Part shown: positions 1 through 8,503 of the stretch, in pieces
Numbering within the stretch: position 1 is the first letter of the stretch
Layout: each line of letters begins with the position of its first letter
Source: Methyloligella sp050110875
GTDB taxonomy: Bacteria > Pseudomonadota > Alphaproteobacteria > Rhizobiales > Methyloligellaceae
DNA: 64,000 nt
Assembly (NCBI GenBank): GCA_050110875.1
Contig: CP188828.1
Location: 248,001 to 312,000 of the forward strand
Reading direction: 5' to 3'
Position numbers and translations under genes: made by a program
Notes under the pieces: model-generated
The model's database searches: none
What the model saw: the letters and a program-made list of their open reading frames with translations, nothing else
What the model was told of the DNA's origin: nothing

Positions 1-1
1 C

Positions 2-517
2 TCCTTCCAGGGAAGCCCAGATTTTCTGATGGCGGCGCGGGAGGCGGTGGATCTGCTGATCCTGCGCAAGGATTTCATGTTCGATCCCTACCAGGTGGCG
101 CAAGCGCGGGCCTGGGGCGCGGATTGCATCTTGATCATCATGGCGGCGGTCGACGACGAGACGGCGATCACCCTGATCCGGACGGCAAAGGCATTCGATC
201 TCGACGTGCTCGTCGAGGTGCATGACGAGGCGGAGCTGACCCGCGCCTTGCGGCTGGATGCGCCGTTGATCGGCATCAACAATCGGGACCTGAGAACGTT
301 CGAGACCAAGCTGGAGGTCACCGAACGGCTGGTTCCGCGCATCCCGGAGGATCGGACCGTCGTGTCGGAGAGCGGATTGAACCGGCATGCGGATCTGGCG
401 CGGCTGGCGGAAGTCGGTGTTCGCTGTTTTCTGGTGGGCGAAAGCCTGATGCGCCAGGACGATGTGGCGGCTGCCACGAAAACGCTTTTGAAAGCGGAGG
501 AGACGGTGCGCTCATGA
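2..517 (+). CDS. trpC: Indole-3-glycerol phosphate synthase, 5' truncated
   Basis: TrpC closes the indole ring of tryptophan: CdRP is converted to indole-3-glycerol phosphate in a TIM barrel. The window opens inside the gene; the reading frame is open from base 2 and reads FQGSPDFL before the first internal ATG at 29, so the true start lies upstream. About 171 of some 265 residues are present. Visible family motifs are LRKDFMFDPYQV (catalytic Lys region), VEVHDEAEL, GINNRDL (Asn) and VSESGL (Glu and phosphate-binding Ser). The stop overlaps the moaC start by four bases (ATGA), so the two are probably translationally coupled. A trp gene followed by moaC, moeA and lexA is a common alphaproteobacterial order. 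Confidence 0.95.
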   Translation, partial: SFQGSPDFLMAAREAVDLLILRKDFMFDPYQVAQARAWGADCILIIMAAVDDETAITLIRTAKAFDLDVLVEVHDEAELTRALRLDAPLIGINNRDLRTFETKLEVTERLVPRIPEDRTVVSESGLNRHADLARLAEVGVRCFLVGESLMRQDDVAAATKTLLKAEETVRS

Positions 518-1014
518 GCTCCTCATCTCTCACCCATCTCAACGATCGCGGCGAAGCGCGCATGGTGGACGTCTCAGCCAAGGACGTCACAAGCCGTGTC
601 GCCGTGGCGGAGGGCTACGTTTCAATGGCGCCCTCGACTCTCGACCTGATCATCGAGGAAAAGGCGCAGAAGGGCGACGTGCTGGCCGCAGCCCGGATCG
701 CGGGAATCATGGCGGCGAAACGGACCCACGAGCTCGTCCCGCTGTGCCATGCGCTGGCGCTCAATCAGGTCGCCGTGGCGTTCGATGCGGAGCGGGAGGC
801 GGGCAAGCTCAACGTACGTGCGAGCGTCAAGGTGGACGGGAAGACAGGCGTCGAGATGGAGGCGCTGACCGCAGTCTCCGTCGCCTGTCTGACGGTCTAC
901 GACATGTGCAAGGCGGTGGACCGGGACATGGTCATCTCCGGCATCAAGGTGCTGGAGAAGGCAGGCGGCCGATCGGGGCACTACCGGGCAACACCGGAGC
1001 CGGAGACGCGCTAG
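514..1014 (+). CDS. moaC: Cyclic pyranopterin monophosphate synthase MoaC
   Basis: MoaC acts with MoaA in the first step of molybdenum cofactor synthesis, turning 3',8-cH2GTP into cyclic pyranopterin monophosphate. The 166 residues match the normal length. The catalytic set known from E. coli MoaC aligns with an offset of two: Lys53, His79 (in VPLCHAL), Glu114 and Glu116 (in GVEMEALTAV), Asp130 and Lys133 (in VYDMCKAV). The ATG overlaps the trpC stop by four bases and the TAG is directly followed by the moeA ATG, so trpC, moaC and moeA look like one transcript. Confidence 0.97.
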   Translation: MSSSSLTHLNDRGEARMVDVSAKDVTSRVAVAEGYVSMAPSTLDLIIEEKAQKGDVLAAARIAGIMAAKRTHELVPLCHALALNQVAVAFDAEREAGKLNVRASVKVDGKTGVEMEALTAVSVACLTVYDMCKAVDRDMVISGIKVLEKAGGRSGHYRATPEPETR

Positions 1015-2223
1015 ATGGGGTTGCTGCCGGTCGAAGAGGCGCTGTCGCGGGTCACGAAGGGGCTTGATCCCCTGCCCTCCGAGCTGGTGCCTCTCGGCAA
1101 GGCGCGCGGACGCGTGCTGGCCGATGCGGTGACCGCCAATCTTACCCAGCCCCCTTTCGATGCCTCCGCCATGGACGGTTATGCGGTTCGTGCGGCCGAC
1201 GTGCGGGATTTGCCGGCGACGTTGCGGCTGGTGGGGGAATCGGCGGCGGGCAGCGGCTACGCCGCCAGGCTCGGAAGCGGTGAGACGGTGCGCATCTTCA
1301 CCGGCGCACCGGTGCCCCGCGGTGCCGATACGGTGGTGCCTCAGGAAAACGTGGAGGTCGCCGAGGCTGAGCCTCAGGTGACGATTCGCGAGGCGGAGGC
1401 CGGGCGGCATATTCGTCCGCAAGGACAGGATTTCCAACGCGGCGAAGCGGTGCTCGAGACGGGCACGGCGTTGGGACCACGCCAGATGATGCTCGCTGCG
1501 GCGGCCAATGCCGCGGAGCTGCGGGTGCGGCGGAAGCCTCGGGTGGCGATTCTGGCGACGGGGGACGAGCTCGTGCCGCCGGGGTTCGATCCGGCGCCCG
1601 ATCAGATCGTTTCCTCGGTGCCTTACGGGCTGTGTGCTCTGGTGATCGCCGCCGGTGGCGAGGCGGAGATGCTGGGCATTGCCGAGGATACGCCGGACAG
1701 TCTTGCAAGCCTGATCGAATCCGGTGCCGAGGCCGATATTCTCGTGACGGTCGGCGGTGCATCGGTGGGCGAGCGCGATCTGGTCGGCAAGGTGCTGCAG
1801 TCGGAGGGTATGGTGCTCGATTTCTGGAAGATTGCCATGCGGCCCGGCAAGCCGCTGATCTTCGGGACGCGCGGGCCGCAGCGGGTGCTCGGCCTTCCCG
1901 GCAACCCGGTCTCCGCCATGGTCTGCGCTCATGTCTTCTTGCGCCCCATGCTCACCCGGTTGCTGGGTCTGTCGGAAAAAGAGGCGGTACACCAGCCGGC
2001 GCTTTTGGCGGAGACCTTGGACAAGAACGGTCCGCGGCAGCACTACATCCGGGCGATCTCGAAATGGAATGGCGCCGGCGAGCGGCTGGTCTGGCCGCAA
2101 GCCTCCCAGGACAGTTCCCTGATGGCGGCGTTCGCAAAGGCCGACTGCCTGATCGTGCGCGCGCCAGAGGCGCCGCCGGCGGAACGGGGCGAGACCGTCT
2201 CTATTCTGCCCCTCGATTTCTAG
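1015..2223 (+). CDS. moeA: Molybdopterin molybdenumtransferase MoeA
   Basis: MoeA inserts molybdate into adenylylated molybdopterin, the last step of basic Moco synthesis. The 402-residue protein has the family order: an N-terminal linker, PPFDASAMDGYAVR at 47-59, RIFTGAPVPRGADTVV near 93-108, IRPQGQDF near 133-140, and a MoCF domain with GDEL (183-186), GGASVG (247-252) and LPGNPVS (294-300). The ATG follows the moaC stop with no spacing. Nothing looks broken. The next gene, lexA, is 197 bases away and has its own SOS-type promoter, so the operon probably ends here. Confidence 0.97.
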   Translation: MGLLPVEEALSRVTKGLDPLPSELVPLGKARGRVLADAVTANLTQPPFDASAMDGYAVRAADVRDLPATLRLVGESAAGSGYAARLGSGETVRIFTGAPVPRGADTVVPQENVEVAEAEPQVTIREAEAGRHIRPQGQDFQRGEAVLETGTALGPRQMMLAAAANAAELRVRRKPRVAILATGDELVPPGFDPAPDQIVSSVPYGLCALVIAAGGEAEMLGIAEDTPDSLASLIESGAEADILVTVGGASVGERDLVGKVLQSEGMVLDFWKIAMRPGKPLIFGTRGPQRVLGLPGNPVSAMVCAHVFLRPMLTRLLGLSEKEAVHQPALLAETLDKNGPRQHYIRAISKWNGAGERLVWPQASQDSSLMAAFAKADCLIVRAPEAPPAERGETVSILPLDF

Positions 2224-2322
2224 CGCCCTCGCCCGTTAAGGCCTCGGCAACCGAATCAGCGCAGAAGCTGAAGATTCTCAAGGTTGCAGATTGCGACGGC
2301 AGGGTTTATTTCGCCGAGGCTC

Positions 2323-2351
2323 TTGCGGAACACAACTAGAACATGTAGTGT
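2323..2351 (+). promoter_or_regulatory. lexA promoter with SOS box in the spacer
   Basis: A sigma70-like promoter can be read as TTGCGG (2323-2328), 17 bases, TAGTGT (2346-2351). The spacer holds GAAC-N7-GAAC at 2328-2342, which is the alphaproteobacterial LexA box GTTC-N7-GTTC on the other strand. LexA bound here would cover the RNA polymerase site, the expected autoregulation. The -35 and spacing resemble the dnaE promoter in this window. The -10 is a weak match. Confidence 0.7.
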
Positions 2352-2352
2352 T

Positions 2353-2367
2353 GTTCATGCTTTGTCC
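2353..2367 (+). promoter_or_regulatory. Second, degenerate LexA box at lexA
   Basis: GTTC (2353-2356), seven bases, GTCC (2364-2367): one mismatch from the direct-repeat SOS box, in the opposite orientation to the perfect box eleven bases upstream, and near the predicted transcription start. A weaker second operator would tune autorepression. Only sequence similarity supports it. Confidence 0.4.
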
Positions 2368-2420
2368 ATAAACCTTGTGGCGGTTGGACAACCCGAGGCG
2401 ACGATTTTTCAGGGGCGGAC

Positions 2421-3122
2421 ATGCTGACTTCGAAACAAAAAGACCTTCTCATGTTTATTCATGAGCGGCTGAAAGAGACCGGCGTGCCGCCTTCTTTCGA
2501 CGAGATGAAGGAGGCGTTGGACCTCCGCTCCAAATCGGGCATTCACCGGCTGATCACCGCATTGGAAGAGCGCGGATTCCTGCGCCGCCTGCCCCATCGG
2601 GCGCGGGCGCTGGAGATCCTCCGGCTGCCGGAATCCATGCCTCAGCAGCTTGGTGCCGGGCGTCAGCGGGGCTTTTCGCCCAGCGTGATCGAAGGAAGCC
2701 TGGGCCGCAAGCCGGCTGTCGCCGATGCCGATGAGGTGCAGACGGTGACCGTGCCCGTGATGGGCCGGATCGCCGCCGGTGTGCCTATCGAGGCGATCCA
2801 GAATCGTAGCCATTCCATCGACGTGCCGCCGGAAATCCTGACCAAGGGCGAGCACTATGCGCTCGAGGTAAAGGGCGATTCGATGATCGAGGCCGGTATT
2901 CTGGAAGGCGACACCATCATCATCCGGAAATCCGATACGGCCGATAACGGCGATATCGTCGTGGCGCTGGTGGACGAGGAAGAGGCCACGCTGAAGCGTT
3001 TGCGTCGGCGGGGCGATTCCATCGCGCTGGAGGCGGCGAATCCCGCCTATGAGACTCGGATCTTCGGTCCGGACCGGGTGCGGGTGCAAGGCCGGCTGGT
3101 CGGCTTGATCCGGCGGTACTAA
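2421..3122 (+). CDS. lexA: SOS repressor and autoprotease LexA
   Basis: LexA represses DNA-repair genes and cleaves itself when RecA filaments form on damaged DNA. The 233 residues include a winged helix-turn-helix at about 1-70 (VPPSFDEMKEAL and SGIHRLITALEERGF) and a C-terminal S24 peptidase domain. The Ala119-Gly120 cleavage bond lies in GRIAAGVPIEA, the nucleophile Ser154 in KGDSMIEAGI and the general base Lys192 in TLKRLRR. The protein is longer than E. coli LexA because of a longer hinge (about 70-108), usual in alphaproteobacteria. An SD-like AGGGGCGG precedes the ATG. The gene converges on comEC with 43 bases between stops. Confidence 0.97.
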   Translation: MLTSKQKDLLMFIHERLKETGVPPSFDEMKEALDLRSKSGIHRLITALEERGFLRRLPHRARALEILRLPESMPQQLGAGRQRGFSPSVIEGSLGRKPAVADADEVQTVTVPVMGRIAAGVPIEAIQNRSHSIDVPPEILTKGEHYALEVKGDSMIEAGILEGDTIIIRKSDTADNGDIVVALVDEEEATLKRLRRRGDSIALEAANPAYETRIFGPDRVRVQGRLVGLIRRY

Positions 3123-3165
3123 GCTCCCTCCTTTCTCTTTCCCGGTCTCTCTAATCCCGGTTTAT

Positions 3166-5382
3166 CTATTCCCGGTTTGCCGTCACGCCGGCGGTCTCGC
3201 TGCCGGACCTCGTTTCTTGTTGCGTGTCCGACGTGCTTGCCGCCCAGGGGCGTTGCCCGCGCCTTTGGGCGACGGTCTCGATGCGGATGGCATCGCCTGT
3301 CAGATAGAGTGCATGGGCCCCTGCGGCCTTGAGGGTGCGCCGGTCGACGACGATCTGCGGCCCTGTGCAAATGCGCGGTACGTAGAACTGCGCGATGAGA
3401 ATAGCCGCCTGACGGCAATCTTCCTCCGCCCCGCCCGGATCGGTGAGGAAGGCGACCCGGTATCCGGCCAGCCTCGCTAGACAGCCAAGGGAATCGCAAG
3501 CGAAGACCTCACCTGCGGCGGCCTCCGCCGCTTCTCGCGCGTCACCGTCGGCTTCCAGCCATTTCTGAGCACTGTAATTGCGGTGGCTGCCAGGCAGGAG
3601 CGCCAGGCGGCCATCCATATCCCGAATGGCGATGGTCTTGCCTTCCCGTTCGATCAGAAGATCGGGTCGCGGCCCGAGGCTGGTTGAGAAGATGCCAACG
3701 GCTATGACGGCCCATCCGGCCTGGCGGGATCGGCCGTGCCAGAGGCAAAGCCAAAGGCCGCCCGCGACGATCAGAAACAGGCTCAGCCCTGAAATGCTCG
3801 GCACGATTGACACCGCGCCGGGCCAGCCGGCCACCGTCACCCCCACCCAAACCATGGCGTCCAGCCCCGCCCCCATGAAGAGGAGCGGCCATTGTTCCAG
3901 GTGGAACGGCATGGCGATCACCGAGAGGAGCGCCATGGGCATGACGACAAGCGCGACGATGGGCGCGGCGAGGAGATTGGCGGCGAGCCCGTAATACGCG
4001 ACCCGGTGGAAGTGATAGGCGGCAAAAGGCGCAGTCGCGAGACCGGCCACGGTCGCGGTGAGCGCTGCTGCCCAGACCGCGAGTCCGCCATAGCGAAGGA
4101 CCCGCCAGGTAAAGCTGACATCTTGGAGTTGAGGCTTTTGCCGGCGAGACATCGCTTCGTAGACGGCCACCAGAGCGATCACGGCTGCGAAGGACATTTC
4201 GAAGCTGGGATCGAACACGGATTGCGGCGCAAAGAGCAGGATTGCGAAGGCAGCGAGCGCCACATTCCGCATGGTGATGGCGGGCCGATCGAGCAGCACG
4301 GCCAGGAGCACGATGCTCATCATGATCCAGGCGCGCATGGTGGGAAGCGCGGCACCGGAGATCGCCAGATAGAACAGCGCTGCAAAAAGCGCGGCGATGG
4401 CCGCCCATTTCTTGATCGGGAACCGCAGAGCGATCGCCGGGATGCCGGCAAGCAGCGCCCGTACAGCCCAGAATACCGTGCCGGCCATGAGCATCATGTG
4501 GAGGCCGGAGATGGATAGAATATGGGCCAGGCCGGAATCCCGCATGGCCTGTTGCACCTCTTCCGGGACGCCGCCCCGGTCGCCGGTGATCAGGGCCTTG
4601 GCTAGTCCCCCCTCCTCGTTCGGCAGGCTGGCGTCGATGCGTCTGTTGATGGCCGCGCGGATGCGGTCGATCGCGGCCCAGAGCCGTATGCTCGGCGGGG
4701 GGTGCGGTGCGTCCTTCAGCTGCGTGATCCGGCTTGTGGCATAGCCCACGGCGCCGAGACCCATGAACCAGGCCTTGCGCCCGAAATCGAATCCGCCCGG
4801 CTTGGCCGGTTGGGGCGGCGGCATCAGGGTCGCCCAGACAGAGATCGCGTCACCCGTCTCGATATCGGCCGAAGCTTTCTTGCTGACGCTGATACGGACG
4901 CGATAAGGCGTTCGTTCTCTCGCTCGCCGTTCCATGGCGATGACCCGCAGCAGGATGCGGTCGCGTTTGCCGTGCGGCCGCTCCACCTCCTCGGCCCATC
5001 CGCTCAGCCTGGCGAAATCGGTTTCTTCCAGGATCACCGGCGCTCTGACCAGCTCCGTGCGAATCTTGGCCGTCGCGAAACCGCAAACCGCGCTCAGGAC
5101 GGCGGCGAGCAATGCCAGTTTGAGAGGGTTATGACGGAAGGCGACAAGAAAACCGCCAACGAGCAACGGAAGGGCAAGGCTTTCCAGGAGACCCGGCTCG
5201 GTCTTCAGGCTGAAATAGATGAGAATGCCACAGGCGAAAACGACCGGGAGCCAGAGGATCTTGCGGTCCCATTGGGCTTCGATGGTTTCGATGCTCGCGC
5301 GCCATAGGGAAGCGAGCCGCATCCTGCCGTATCGCGGCGTCCGATAAGCGTCCCCAACTCTGTCTTCCGGCGCATACACCAT
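3166..5382 (-). CDS. comEC: ComEC/Rec2 family DNA-uptake channel
   Basis: ComEC proteins form the inner-membrane channel for single-stranded DNA in natural transformation. This 738-residue protein has N-terminal membrane helices and a DUF4131-type soluble domain (about 40-200), then the polytopic Competence domain with the hallmark ISGLHMMLMAG and many hydrophobic segments to about residue 555. The last 150 residues follow a helix-rich end and contain DMDGRLALLPGSHRNYS. They lack the HxHxDH motif of the metallo-beta-lactamase domain of classical ComEC, so any nuclease role of this tail is doubtful. The start is uncertain: Met1 at 5382 or Met21 at 5322, neither with a clear ribosome site. It diverges from gltX. 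Confidence 0.9.
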   Translation of the reverse strand: MVYAPEDRVGDAYRTPRYGRMRLASLWRASIETIEAQWDRKILWLPVVFACGILIYFSLKTEPGLLESLALPLLVGGFLVAFRHNPLKLALLAAVLSAVCGFATAKIRTELVRAPVILEETDFARLSGWAEEVERPHGKRDRILLRVIAMERRARERTPYRVRISVSKKASADIETGDAISVWATLMPPPQPAKPGGFDFGRKAWFMGLGAVGYATSRITQLKDAPHPPPSIRLWAAIDRIRAAINRRIDASLPNEEGGLAKALITGDRGGVPEEVQQAMRDSGLAHILSISGLHMMLMAGTVFWAVRALLAGIPAIALRFPIKKWAAIAALFAALFYLAISGAALPTMRAWIMMSIVLLAVLLDRPAITMRNVALAAFAILLFAPQSVFDPSFEMSFAAVIALVAVYEAMSRRQKPQLQDVSFTWRVLRYGGLAVWAAALTATVAGLATAPFAAYHFHRVAYYGLAANLLAAPIVALVVMPMALLSVIAMPFHLEQWPLLFMGAGLDAMVWVGVTVAGWPGAVSIVPSISGLSLFLIVAGGLWLCLWHGRSRQAGWAVIAVGIFSTSLGPRPDLLIEREGKTIAIRDMDGRLALLPGSHRNYSAQKWLEADGDAREAAEAAAGEVFACDSLGCLARLAGYRVAFLTDPGGAEEDCRQAAILIAQFYVPRICTGPQIVVDRRTLKAAGAHALYLTGDAIRIETVAQRRGQRPWAASTSDTQQETRSGSETAGVTANRE

Positions 5383-5574
5383 GCCGGACGCGCCGGGTGC
5401 CTTCTTTGCACCCGCCCCCCTACGCTCACGCTCTGCGTGCAGTCTACACCACTTTCGCCCTTCGTCTCTTCTCTGGTTCTTGAGCGCGGACTCTTACCCG
5501 CGGGCGACGGCTGTGCTAAACAGCCCGCGCTGGCGATGAACGGCCGGCTTCCAACAAACTCAGACGAATTCACC

Positions 5575-7011
5575 ATGAGCGATCAGGTCATCACCCGTTT
5601 TGCGCCCTCGCCGACGGGCTATCTGCATATCGGCGGCGCGCGCACGGCGCTTTTCAATTGGCTCTATGCCCGGGCCAAAGGCGGCAAGATGCTGCTCCGC
5701 ATCGAGGACACGGACCGGGCGCGCTCGACCGAGGGTGCGATTCTGGCGATTCTCGACGGGCTGCGCTGGCTGGAGCTCGATTGGGAGGGCGAGCCGGTCT
5801 ATCAGTTTGCCCGGGCTGAGCGTCACAGGGAGATTGCCGAGCGGCTTTTGGCCGAGGGCAAGGCCTATCGTTGCTATGCGACGAAGGACGATCTGGAGGC
5901 GATGCGCGAGAAGGCCCGCGCGGAAGGCCGTGCGCCGGGCTATGACGGGATGTGGCGCGACCGCGATCCGGCAGAGGCGCCGGATGGCGCCGCCTACGTG
6001 ATCCGCTTCAAGGCGCCGGATGACGGCGAGACGGTCATCGAGGATCAGGTGCAAGGCCGGGTGACCTTCGCCAACAAGGATCTCGACGACCTGGTGCTGC
6101 TGCGCAGCGACGGCTCGCCGACCTATATGCTCTCCGTGGTGGTGGACGATCACGATATGGGCATCACCCATGTGATCCGCGGCGACGATCACCTGACCAA
6201 TGCGGCGCGCCAGAGCCAGATTTATCAGGCGCTTGGCTGGGAGCGGCCGGTGTTCGCTCATGTGCCCCTGATCCATGGGCCGGACGGGGCGAAGCTCTCC
6301 AAGCGTCACGGTGCCCTCGGCGTGGAGGCCTATCGGGAGATGGGCTATCTGCCGGCAGCCTTGCGGAATTATCTGGTCCGGCTCGGCTGGAGCCATGGAG
6401 ACGACGAGATCATCTCGCTCGAGCAGATGATCGAATGGTTCGATCTGGATGCCATCGGCAAATCGGCCGCCCGGTTCGATTTCGCAAAGCTCGAGAATCT
6501 CAACGGCCACTATATCCGCCAGACGCCGGATGACGCGCTGGTTGTGGCAATCAAGTCGCTTCTCCCCCACCTGACAGGTGGCGAGGTGATGCTCGCAGCG
6601 CTCGACGAGGACGGGACGCGGATGCTGACGCAAGCCATGCCCGGGCTGAAGGAGCGGGCCAAGACCCTGATCGAGCTGATCGAGAACGCGGCTTTCCTGT
6701 TCGCGAGCCGCCCGCTTGCTTTGGACGAGAAGGCGGCGAAGCTGCTCGATGAGACGGGACGGGAGACTTTGGCCGCACTTCGGCCTAAGCTGGAGGCACT
6801 CGCCGATTGGTCGCCGGAGACGCTCGAAGCCTGCGTGCGTGACTTCGCCGATGCAACGGATCGTAAGCTCGGCAAGGTCGCCCAGCCCTTGCGGGCGGCG
6901 CTTACCGGCCGCAGCACCTCGCCCGGGATTTTCGATGTGCTGATGGTTCTCGGCCGTGACGAAGCCCTTGGCCGGATCGGCGATCAAATTGGATTAACCG
7001 AGAGTGCCTAG
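5575..7011 (+). CDS. gltX: Glutamyl-tRNA synthetase
   Basis: GltX charges tRNA-Glu with glutamate in the cytoplasm. The frame is open from 5437, but the conserved protein begins at the ATG at 5575 (MSDQVITRFAPSPTGYLHIG), giving 478 residues, normal for the family. The class I signatures are HIGG at 18-21 and KLSKR (KMSKS loop) at 240-244. LRIEDTD and the all-helical anticodon-binding C-terminus are also present. No strong Shine-Dalgarno precedes the ATG. A hairpin with six-base arms GGCTGT and ACAGCC sits in the leader at 5509-5525. comEC is divergent, so the 190-base gap must hold both promoters. Confidence 0.95.
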   Translation: MSDQVITRFAPSPTGYLHIGGARTALFNWLYARAKGGKMLLRIEDTDRARSTEGAILAILDGLRWLELDWEGEPVYQFARAERHREIAERLLAEGKAYRCYATKDDLEAMREKARAEGRAPGYDGMWRDRDPAEAPDGAAYVIRFKAPDDGETVIEDQVQGRVTFANKDLDDLVLLRSDGSPTYMLSVVVDDHDMGITHVIRGDDHLTNAARQSQIYQALGWERPVFAHVPLIHGPDGAKLSKRHGALGVEAYREMGYLPAALRNYLVRLGWSHGDDEIISLEQMIEWFDLDAIGKSAARFDFAKLENLNGHYIRQTPDDALVVAIKSLLPHLTGGEVMLAALDEDGTRMLTQAMPGLKERAKTLIELIENAAFLFASRPLALDEKAAKLLDETGRETLAALRPKLEALADWSPETLEACVRDFADATDRKLGKVAQPLRAALTGRSTSPGIFDVLMVLGRDEALGRIGDQIGLTESA

Positions 7012-7036
7012 AGTTTGGGCGTGCGTCTTTGTTGCG

Positions 7037-7072
7037 TTGCAGTAGAATGGCAAGGCTGTTTTTGCACTGCAA
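7037..7072. other. Inverted repeat between gltX and gltA
   Basis: TTGCAGT (7037-7043) and ACTGCAA (7066-7072) form a perfect seven-base inverted repeat, with a nested GCAA and TTGC pair inside. It lacks a following T-run on either strand, so it is not a simple terminator. It lies about 110 bases before the gltA ATG and could be a leader hairpin or operator. Confidence 0.3.
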
Positions 7073-7180
7073 AAATTCATTGCTTTGGCTAACGATTGAG
7101 GAGTCCGGCCGCCACGCGTGACATCGCCATGCGACATGCCGTTGTCCGTTTCGGCCGCGAAAGGCGTAGGAGGCTTTGAT

Positions 7181-8503
7181 ATGAGCATCGCAGAACGTTA
7201 CGACGCTTCGACGGCTGCGAGAGACGCCGTTCTCAATATCGATGGAGAGACCGCCGATCTGCCGATTCGGAAAGGGACGCTCGGACCCGATGTCGTCGAC
7301 ATCACGAGCCTCTATCAGAAGACCAACAACTTCACCTTCGATCCCGGCTTCACCTCCACGGCGTCTTGCGAATCCAAAATCACCTTCATCGACGGCGATG
7401 AAGGCGTGCTGCTCTATCGCGGCTATCCGATCGATCAGCTCGCCGAGACGGGCAAGTTCCTAGAGACCGGCTATCTGCTGCTCTACGGGGAGTTGCCCAC
7501 CCAGGCACAGTTCGACGATTTCGCCCAGCGCATCGCCTATCACACCATGGTGCACGAGCAGATGAGCCAGTTCTTCACCGGCTTCCGGCGGGACGCTCAT
7601 CCCATGGCGGTCATGGTCGGCGTTGTGGGCGCGCTTTCGGCCTTCTATCACGACTCCACCGATATCCGGGATCCGGAGCAGCGGGAGATGGCGTCGATCC
7701 GCATGATCGCCAAAATGCCGACCATCGCGGCCATGGCCTATAAATATTCCATCGGCCAGCCCTTCATCTATCCGCAGAACCATCTCGATTATTCGGCGAA
7801 CTTCCTGAATATGTGCTTCGCCGTGCCGTGCGAGCCCTACAAGGTCGATCCGGTGCTGTCGCGGGCCATGGACCGCATCTTCATCCTGCACGCCGATCAC
7901 GAGCAGAACGCCTCCACCTCCACGGTGCGGCTGGCGGGGTCTTCGGGCGCCAATCCCTTCGCCTGCATCTCGGCCGGCATCGCCTGTCTTTGGGGGCCGG
8001 CGCATGGCGGGGCGAACGAGGCGGCGCTGACCATGCTGCAGCGGATCGGCACGGTGGACCGCATCCCGGAGTTCATCGCCCGGGCCAAGGACAAGAACGA
8101 TCCCTTCCGGCTGATGGGCTTCGGCCATCGGGTCTATAAGAATTACGACCCGCGCGCCAAGATCATGCAGAAGACCTGCCACGAGGTGCTCGAGGCGGTC
8201 GGCCACGGGGACGACCCGACCTTGAAGGTCGCGCTGGAGCTGGAGCATATCGCGCTCAACGACGACTACTTCATCGAGAAGAAGCTCTATCCGAATATCG
8301 ACTTCTATTCCGGCATCACCCTGAAGGCGCTGGGCTTTCCGACAGAAATGTTCACGGTGCTGTTCGCCATCGCGCGGACCGTGGGCTGGATCGCCCAGTG
8401 GAAGGAGATGATCGAGGATCCGTATCAGCGGATCGGGCGCCCCCGGCAGCTCTACACGGGGCCGACGGAACGTTCCTACGTGCCCATGGACCAGCGGGGC
8501 TAG
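7181..8503 (+). CDS. gltA: Citrate synthase, type I
   Basis: GltA condenses oxaloacetate and acetyl-CoA to citrate at the entry to the TCA cycle. I place the start at the ATG at 7181 because TAGGAGG lies at 7168-7174; the open frame upstream shows no conserved sequence. The 440-residue protein carries the three catalytic residues in family motifs: His275 in GPAHGGANEA, His316 in GFGHRVYKNYDP and Asp374 in NIDFYSG. Cys63 and the N-terminal beta-domain fit the large Gram-negative hexameric type. The 3' end meets lpxB head-on, and both genes use the same CTAG for their stop codons. Confidence 0.97.
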   Translation: MSIAERYDASTAARDAVLNIDGETADLPIRKGTLGPDVVDITSLYQKTNNFTFDPGFTSTASCESKITFIDGDEGVLLYRGYPIDQLAETGKFLETGYLLLYGELPTQAQFDDFAQRIAYHTMVHEQMSQFFTGFRRDAHPMAVMVGVVGALSAFYHDSTDIRDPEQREMASIRMIAKMPTIAAMAYKYSIGQPFIYPQNHLDYSANFLNMCFAVPCEPYKVDPVLSRAMDRIFILHADHEQNASTSTVRLAGSSGANPFACISAGIACLWGPAHGGANEAALTMLQRIGTVDRIPEFIARAKDKNDPFRLMGFGHRVYKNYDPRAKIMQKTCHEVLEAVGHGDDPTLKVALELEHIALNDDYFIEKKLYPNIDFYSGITLKALGFPTEMFTVLFAIARTVGWIAQWKEMIEDPYQRIGRPRQLYTGPTERSYVPMDQRG

